A program made the translations under genes and the position numbers. A stretch of DNA of 64,000 bases from contig WAID01000013.1 in assembly GCA_016584495.1 (NCBI GenBank), positions 744,001-808,000 of the forward strand, given 5' to 3'. The notes below the pieces were generated by a model that was given only the letters and a program-made list of their open reading frames with translations, had not been told where the DNA came from and searched no databases. Every line of letters starts with the position of its first letter. Position 1 is the stretch's first letter. The stretch comes from Celoporthe dispersa. Lineage: Eukaryota; Ascomycota; Sordariomycetes; Diaporthales; Cryphonectriaceae. This document shows, piece after piece, positions 58,593 to 64,000 of this stretch.

Positions 58593-60206
58593 GATTCGTG
58601 AAATCTGAGTTTGTAATTATCGAGGGTTTTTTGTACTTGTCTGATTACAAGAGAAGTTGCGCCTGTTGGTGACGAAGCCGTCTAGAGTCGACGAGAGGCA
58701 GGACCTGATCAAATCAGTGGGAACAAATAGTATATCAGAGGCAGCAAAAGGCAAAGGGACACATGATCAGCCAGGCGAACAAGTCCGAGAGGCCGCCCCC
58801 GGGAAGCTGCCCACAGGAAACTCGAGCCCGAGGCAGTCATTCATGACGGCAGAGAGAAACGATGGAAGCCACATTTTGTTTCATGACCATCAACTTTACG
58901 TACACCTGGGCGGACGCCCCTCAGTCGCCTCGACTGCAGGAAGACTGGGCGTGAGAATGGGAGCAAGTCGCTACTGTAGTTGCAGGAGGGGCTAGTCCCG
59001 TAGCCGATGGGGGTGGGCCGTGGCCGTCTCCGGAAACTACTCCCTTTTCGGCGGAGGAAATCGGGGCCATCCTGCGGAGACTATTCACCTTCCTGTTGGT
59101 AGTACCACAGAATATATATGTATTATCATAGTACAAAAGTAAGCCAGGGGTGTCACGGCGCCAGAAGAGGGGATTCACACAGTCAACTGATTAATTAGTT
59201 ATTCACTGGGCCGAACCATGCCAGCCAGTCGAAAGGGCAGACACAACATTACCTGGATCTCAGAGCGTCGTCTCTTCTCCTTCGGAACTAGTAACATGAG
59301 TTTTTTTTTTCTTTCTTTGTCTTTTCTTAATTTTCTCAGAACGATACTGTTCAACACGCAGCTGGTGACCTACATCTCCCTGCCGAGTGTCCTACCCCGC
59401 GGTGGATATGGTGCACGGTCAGATGACCTCCGAGGTTGGTGATCCTGCTAGGTCCCACCCATCTTTCGTGGTTGTGGTTATGGTAGTAAATTATCCGTAC
59501 ACCGCCCAAACCAGCTACATATAACACAATTCGGGCAGGGTGCAGGCTGCAACGCATTCGACCTGCCAGACTGCTCATCTTTGATACCACGTGATCCATC
59601 AGAGCTTCTTGTTGCAAGGTACCTAGGATCTGTCGATAAACTAAATAGTAATATCACCACTCTCCTTCTCGAGACAACCCTTTACTCACTCTGAGCGAAG
59701 CATAATGGGAGTGGAAGTTCAATGTATAGCAACAGTTGAGTATGCAGCTGCTCGCGGTATACCAGATACAGTTTACCGGTTAAAATAAAAGAAAAAGAAC
59801 AGGAAAAATTGGCAGTCATAAGAGTGATAAAAGGCCCGATTCAAGTAGGCAGACCCTCCCCCGCGTGTGCGGTCGGCTCCCCAGACCCGCTTCTCCCCAG
59901 GCCTGGATCCCCCAAGTGATCATCGCTATGCTTGTCGTTGCGATCAAGACCGGGTAATGAGACTGCAACCCACTTCAGCGTCGTCTTTAAGGAGATAGAG
60001 AGAGAGGAGAGGAGGTGGATCATAATTAGCCGAGGCAGAGTTGGAGCAGCTCTCACACATACTGAGGTATAATTATATATTAAGAAGGCAGGACAGGCGG
60101 CTCAGGATGACTTCCAGTCTCTGGTGGCCGTCGTGGGTCAACGACTCTTGTTGCCGTGATTATTCCGTCGTTTGTAACTAGGGTATAAATCTAACCAGGC
60201 GGCATC
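58593..60206. other. Intergenic
   Basis: About 1.6 kb, mixed composition with T-rich tract near 59301-59335. A TATAAAT lies at 60184-60190, only about 17 bases before the GH1 start and so unlikely to be its TATA box. No gene supported. Confidence 0.55.
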
Positions 60207-62162
60207 ATGGCTACTACAAGCGGGCACTTGACGGTGTTCAACCTGTTAACGCTGTGGCTCTTCGCGAGGCCTTCTCATGCCAGCAATGCCAGCAATGCCA
60301 CAACAACAACAACCTCCTCTCCTTCCTGGGGCTACAGCTCATTCACCTATCAGCAGATGAGCACCGACCGGTACGCCACACCTCTACCGACACCCCTCTC
60401 TCTTCCGGCCTTTGCGCCAGCCTTCAGCGCAGTCTCGACCCTGCTGCCGGATGACGTCCTCTACACGACCTACAGCCTCAACCGGAGTGCCACCGCGCGT
60501 GATGACGGGCCGTACGGGCAGAGTGCCTACGCAGCACTGTGGGCCAACATCACCTACACCGACGAGCTGCCTTTCACCACGACCGTGGTGCCCACCCCCG
60601 TGGCCTCCAGCGAGCTGATCTTCCCGCCGCCCCTGCCTGCGCGGCCCCTGAACGAGGATACCTCTCTCAGGTTCCCTTCCGATTTCATCTGGGGTGGTGC
60701 TGCCAGCGCCTGGCAGATCGAAGGCGGCCTGCAGTTTGGCGGCCGCGGCCCCGGGTTTCTGGACTATTACGGCTCCGAGGGCAGCACCGCGCCCGCCCTA
60801 GGCGAGACAACCGGTGTTGCCAACGACTCCAATATCGCCGACATGAGCTACTTCATGTACAAGGAGGACATCGCCAGGCTTGCTGCCCTAGGCGTGCCCC
60901 ACTACTCCCTCAGCATCTCCTGGGCCCGCGTGGTGCCCTTCGCCGTCGCGGGCTCCCCTGTCAACACGGAGGCTCTTGCGCACTACGACGATGTCATCGC
61001 CACCTGCTACGAGTACGGCCTGACCCCAATCGTGACCATCTTGCACCTAGACTACCCGGCCGGTATCCTCGAGGACCTCGCCCACTTTCCCGACAACTAC
61101 ATGTACTACGCCAAGCAGGTGGTCGCGCGGTATGCGGAGCGGGTGCCCATCTGGATCACCATCAACGAGCCCAACGCCGCAGCCCCCACGTTTGTGTCCG
61201 ACTTCAACGTGTTCGCGGCGCAGCTTCGTGCCCACGCCCAGCTGTACCACTGGTACAAGGAGGTGCTCGGGGGCACCGGCAAGATGACCACCAAGCTGGC
61301 AAACCAGCTGGCCGTGCCCCTGGACCCCGCAGACCCGCTCGATATCCAGGCCTCGCTGCGGCTGCAGGAGTTCCAGATCGGCGTCATGGCCAGCCCTCTG
61401 TACCTCGGGGAGCAGATCCCCCAGGTGGTCCTGGACACCCCGGGCCTGAACGTCACCCCTCTCACGGAGGACGAGATCAGCTACATCAACGGGACGCATG
61501 ACTTCTTCGCCCTGGACGCCTACGTCACCAACTTCTACACACCGCCGCCAGAGGGCATCGAGGCCTGCGCGGCGAACTCGTCCAACCCGCTCTGGCCGTC
61601 GTGCGTGGTGTCCGGGGTCACGCAGAAGAACGGCTGGCTCATGGGCGCGCCGTCGAATGAGTATTCCATGATCGCCCCGCAGTATATTCGTGAGCAGCTC
61701 GGATATATCTGGAATACCTACCGTCCGTCTGGTATTATGTTGACCGAGTTCGGCTTCCCCCAGCTGTCGGACTCTGAACATGACAAGCAGGTTCAGCAGT
61801 GGGATCTTGATCGCTCCCTGTACTGTAAGTCACTCTTCCTCTTACCTGAGCCCGAGATCTTGTCTGATAAGAGAGCACCAATGAACTTGGCCTTTTTTTT
61901 TTTTTTTTTTGGGTTCTTTTTGCATTAATTATTACTAGACCAGAACTACTTGACAGAAGCCTTGCACGCTATCCACACGGACGGCGTAAATGTCATTGGC
62001 GCGCTCTTCTGGAGTGTCGCTGATAACAATGAGTTTGGCTCGTATGCGCAGCAATACGGCTTGGCGGGTGTCAATCGGACGAGTCCAAAGCTCACTCGGT
62101 TTTACAAGAGGAGCATGTTCGATTACGTGGATTTTATGCACCAATACATTGATAGCTCCTAG
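60207..62162 (+). CDS. Secreted GH1 beta-glycosidase with N-terminal extension
   Basis: Exons 60207-61824 and 61939-62162 (intron 114 nt, GTAAGT...ACTAG, with a T20 tract); 613 residues, frame intact. Signal peptide at residues 1-26 (VFNLLTLWLFARPSHA). A roughly 130-residue Ser/Thr/Pro-containing extension without known domain precedes the GH1 barrel, which starts FPSDFIWGGAASAWQIEGG. Acid/base Glu in WITINEPNA, nucleophile Glu in IMLTEFGFP, and LFWSVADNNEFGSYAQQYGL closes the active site. Variations: TILHLDYPAGI replaces the common HWDLP, typical of a secreted fungal GH1 clade. Probably a beta-glucosidase or related enzyme acting after cellobiohydrolase; exact substrate uncertain. Several sequons. 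Confidence 0.88.
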
Positions 62163-62834
62163 GCTGGGAGAACCGGCCCTTATGAGGAGGGCCGAGAGCT
62201 TCAGAGTCGAACTGGTTGGTCTTTTCTGGGTGCACAGCTACTTTCGCTCGGCTGGTCTTTGAGGATTCGACGAGGCATTGCCTTCTCGATTCATCGACGT
62301 ATGGATAAGTTCCTCCGCTCTGAGCACGACAGTTGAATTTCCAGGACTGGCGTTACCCAGTCGCTCGGGGCTTTCAGAAAGGGGTCCAAAGACGAGGCCA
62401 TTATGATGTTTAACGTCGACAAAGAACCAGGTCGGCGGAGAGGCTCTTGCTTGAAAAAGGGAACAACAGCTGAGGAGACTAAAAGGAGCAGACCGGGCTC
62501 ATGACTACCGCAAAGCAATCGCCAGTGCGCTGCACTGGCTGGAACCCCTTATACCTCATGATAGATACACTTGGAAAGGTGACGATGGGTTGGTCTGTGT
62601 TGCTCCAAGCAGTCATGGGAAGAGAAGGGATAACTGCCATCTAGGCTGACAATAAATGATCCATTTATAATGCATAGGCATAGGCTACGGGACAAATGCC
62701 CGTAAGTCAGAGCGCATAAATTGCATGCATGATGTCTTTTTGTATACAGAATATGTAAAAAGCCAGTCCTGAAGCAAGCAAACAAAAAGGATTGCATGAC
62801 CCAGCGCCGATAAGTCCCTTGCTGTTCCTCGTCT
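62163..62834. other. Intergenic between convergent genes
   Basis: About 670 bases, no gene seen. Confidence 0.55.
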
Positions 62835-63511
62835 CTAATTCATCAGGAGCTCATGGCAGACACCAAACAACATCAACCCATAGAAACCTGTGGCCACTGC
62901 GCGGGGAACAGTCACCATGGCCCACTTCGCAAGGTCAGGACTGGTAGACTGAGGATGTGCGAGGAGCCGCGCAGCTGCCACCTCTCCGTCTTCAGCCCCC
63001 TTCCTGTTGCCTTCTTCACTGGCATCTGCATCAATCTCTCCTGAGCATGCCCCTAAATAGACATCGAAAGAGTCCTTGTCATCATTTTGTTCCTCTGGCC
63101 TTTCAAATTGAATATCCCGCTGGACATCTATCAATGTTGCTGCTGCTGACGTATGTGACGGATCAACGCAGGCTTTGCTAACCACAACATTTACAGTATC
63201 AGTTGTAGGCACCCGGCCGGTTGTCTCCTCCTCGTCCCCTTGATCTGCCCAGAACCAGCCTCGGCCCCAGGCGGGGTTGACCCAGTACTTGTCACGGCAG
63301 TGTGAATGCTCGTGACGCGGATCCGTGGCGATCGATCTGATTCTCTGCTCCACATCGACTCGAGGCAGGAGGTGCAGTCAGCGGCCGGTCCGTGTCCGCA
63401 GGCCTCACAGTGACCATCGTCCGCGAGCAGGTGATTGTTGTGCATGCTACACCGGCAGCACTCCCAGTCCCAGTCTGGGCTGGTGGGAGCTGGCTTGTCT
63501 TTTCCAGGCAT
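62835..63511 (-). CDS. Small zinc-ribbon protein of unknown function with C-terminal hydrophobic helix, one frameshift
   Basis: Intronless, about 225 residues. Starts MPGKDKPAPTSPDWDWECC; WECCRCSMHNNHLL followed by HCEACGHGPAADC gives paired CxxC knuckles like RanBP2-type or similar zinc ribbons seen in many small filamentous-fungal proteins. The frame then changes near 63350-63353 (one base missing) into RIRSIATDPRHEHSHCRD and KYWVNPAWGRGWFW. An acidic middle follows. The C-terminus is hydrophobic (TVPRAVATGFYGLMLFGVC), possibly a membrane anchor. Length is one base short of frame. The same zinc-ribbon start is recalled from other Sordariomycete hypothetical proteins; no function is known to me. 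Confidence 0.6.
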
Positions 63512-64000
63512 GATTGTGGAGAGTAGCTATGGTTTGATAGGTGAAAAAGAGCTGCTGGTACTGATTGAATATGGAATTCTTGCTTTGTGTTGAACAGGTG
63601 AAGTCGTGGGATGTTCCTGGGCGTAGATGCTCTCGATTTAAATGCTCGTGGTGGCAGAGCTAAGGCTCGTAGGGTGAGCCACCTCGCACCGGACTCATCT
63701 AATCAGCGCACCAGCCACAAATGATTGGCTCACTGGTAATCAGCACATGTGGAAAAGGCTCTATTGAGGGGTTGCGCTATGGAAGGAAGGAGAGAAGCCA
63801 GCCAGCTTGTCCTGCCAGGCACGCTTGGGCCAACGGGTCACTGGCCCCTGCAAACAGCCCAGCTCGTGAGAAGAGAAGAAGTCTTATTCCCGCAGTTTTT
63901 ATTTTTTTTATTTTTTGAGGAACATCAGCAACACTGAAGCCGAGAGTGCGAGTGGATAAGCATCTGGATAGGTTCTTCCTCCCAGCTGGCCCCAGAGCTG
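63512..64000. other. Right edge, noncoding
   Basis: About 490 bases upstream of the zinc-ribbon gene; T-rich patch near 63896-63918. No gene supported. Confidence 0.5.

Noticed and set aside
1..64000. Programmed ribosomal frameshifting as the cause of the many frame breaks
   Set aside because: Both +1 and -1 changes, no common slippery heptamer, and unrelated genes including housekeeping ones; error is simpler.
1..64000. CRISPR array, transposon or viral insertion
   Set aside because: No spaced direct repeats, no transposase, reverse transcriptase or terminal repeats recognised.

Overview
The window is nuclear DNA of a filamentous ascomycete (Pezizomycotina, most likely Sordariomycetes). 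Genes are GC-rich with strong C/G third-position preference. They are split by 42-114 nt introns with GTRAGT donors and CTRAC-like branch points. The content is fungal: copper-fist and Zn2Cys6 regulators, a GH7 cellobiohydrolase, a secreted GH1 enzyme, a Kre9/Knh1-like wall protein and a GPI protein. The GH7 and GH1 genes point to a plant-biomass degrader. I see no RIP-like AT-rich decay, no transposon and no CRISPR.

Layout. 0-7 kb: MER3/HFM1 meiotic helicase (5' end cut by the window) and a GT71 Golgi mannosyltransferase. 7-17 kb: MBOAT wax-synthase-like acyltransferase, an RS/Asp-rich HEL117-like nuclear protein, a copper-fist regulator and a U2-snRNP SURP/CID protein. 17-26 kb: a possible small catabolic or detoxification group of MFS transporter, Zn2Cys6 factor, nitronate monooxygenase and FAD amine oxidase; factor and monooxygenase are divergent across 420 bp. 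26-28 kb: TATA-binding protein, followed by a 5.5 kb stretch without convincing genes. 33-41 kb: ETF-ubiquinone oxidoreductase, a broken unknown gene, an ERG26-like dehydrogenase and a secreted ceramidase-family protein. 41-51 kb: Kre9-like protein, intron-containing tRNA-Pro(AGG), sulfotransferase-like protein, an unknown fungal protein, and divergent from it a large alpha/beta-hydrolase::CorA-like fusion. 52-64 kb: GH7 cellobiohydrolase, GPI-anchored wall protein, SDR pseudogene, GH1 glycosidase and a small zinc-ribbon protein.

The most striking global signal is that at least a dozen otherwise well-conserved genes are each broken by one or two single-base frame changes, mostly at short G/C homopolymers and at points where the protein family continues without a missing residue. 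Because essential genes are affected (splicing factor, ETF-QO), the simplest reading is indel error in the consensus, so gene models here need splicing plus frame correction. In contrast, the SDR gene at 58 kb has two nonsense codons, a 4-bp tandem duplication and a lost catalytic lysine, and looks like a real pseudogene.

The most interesting candidate system is the hydrolase::CorA-like membrane protein (46.5-50.9 kb) and its divergent unknown neighbour. Its architecture resembles proteins linked to fungal non-self recognition, but that role is inference.
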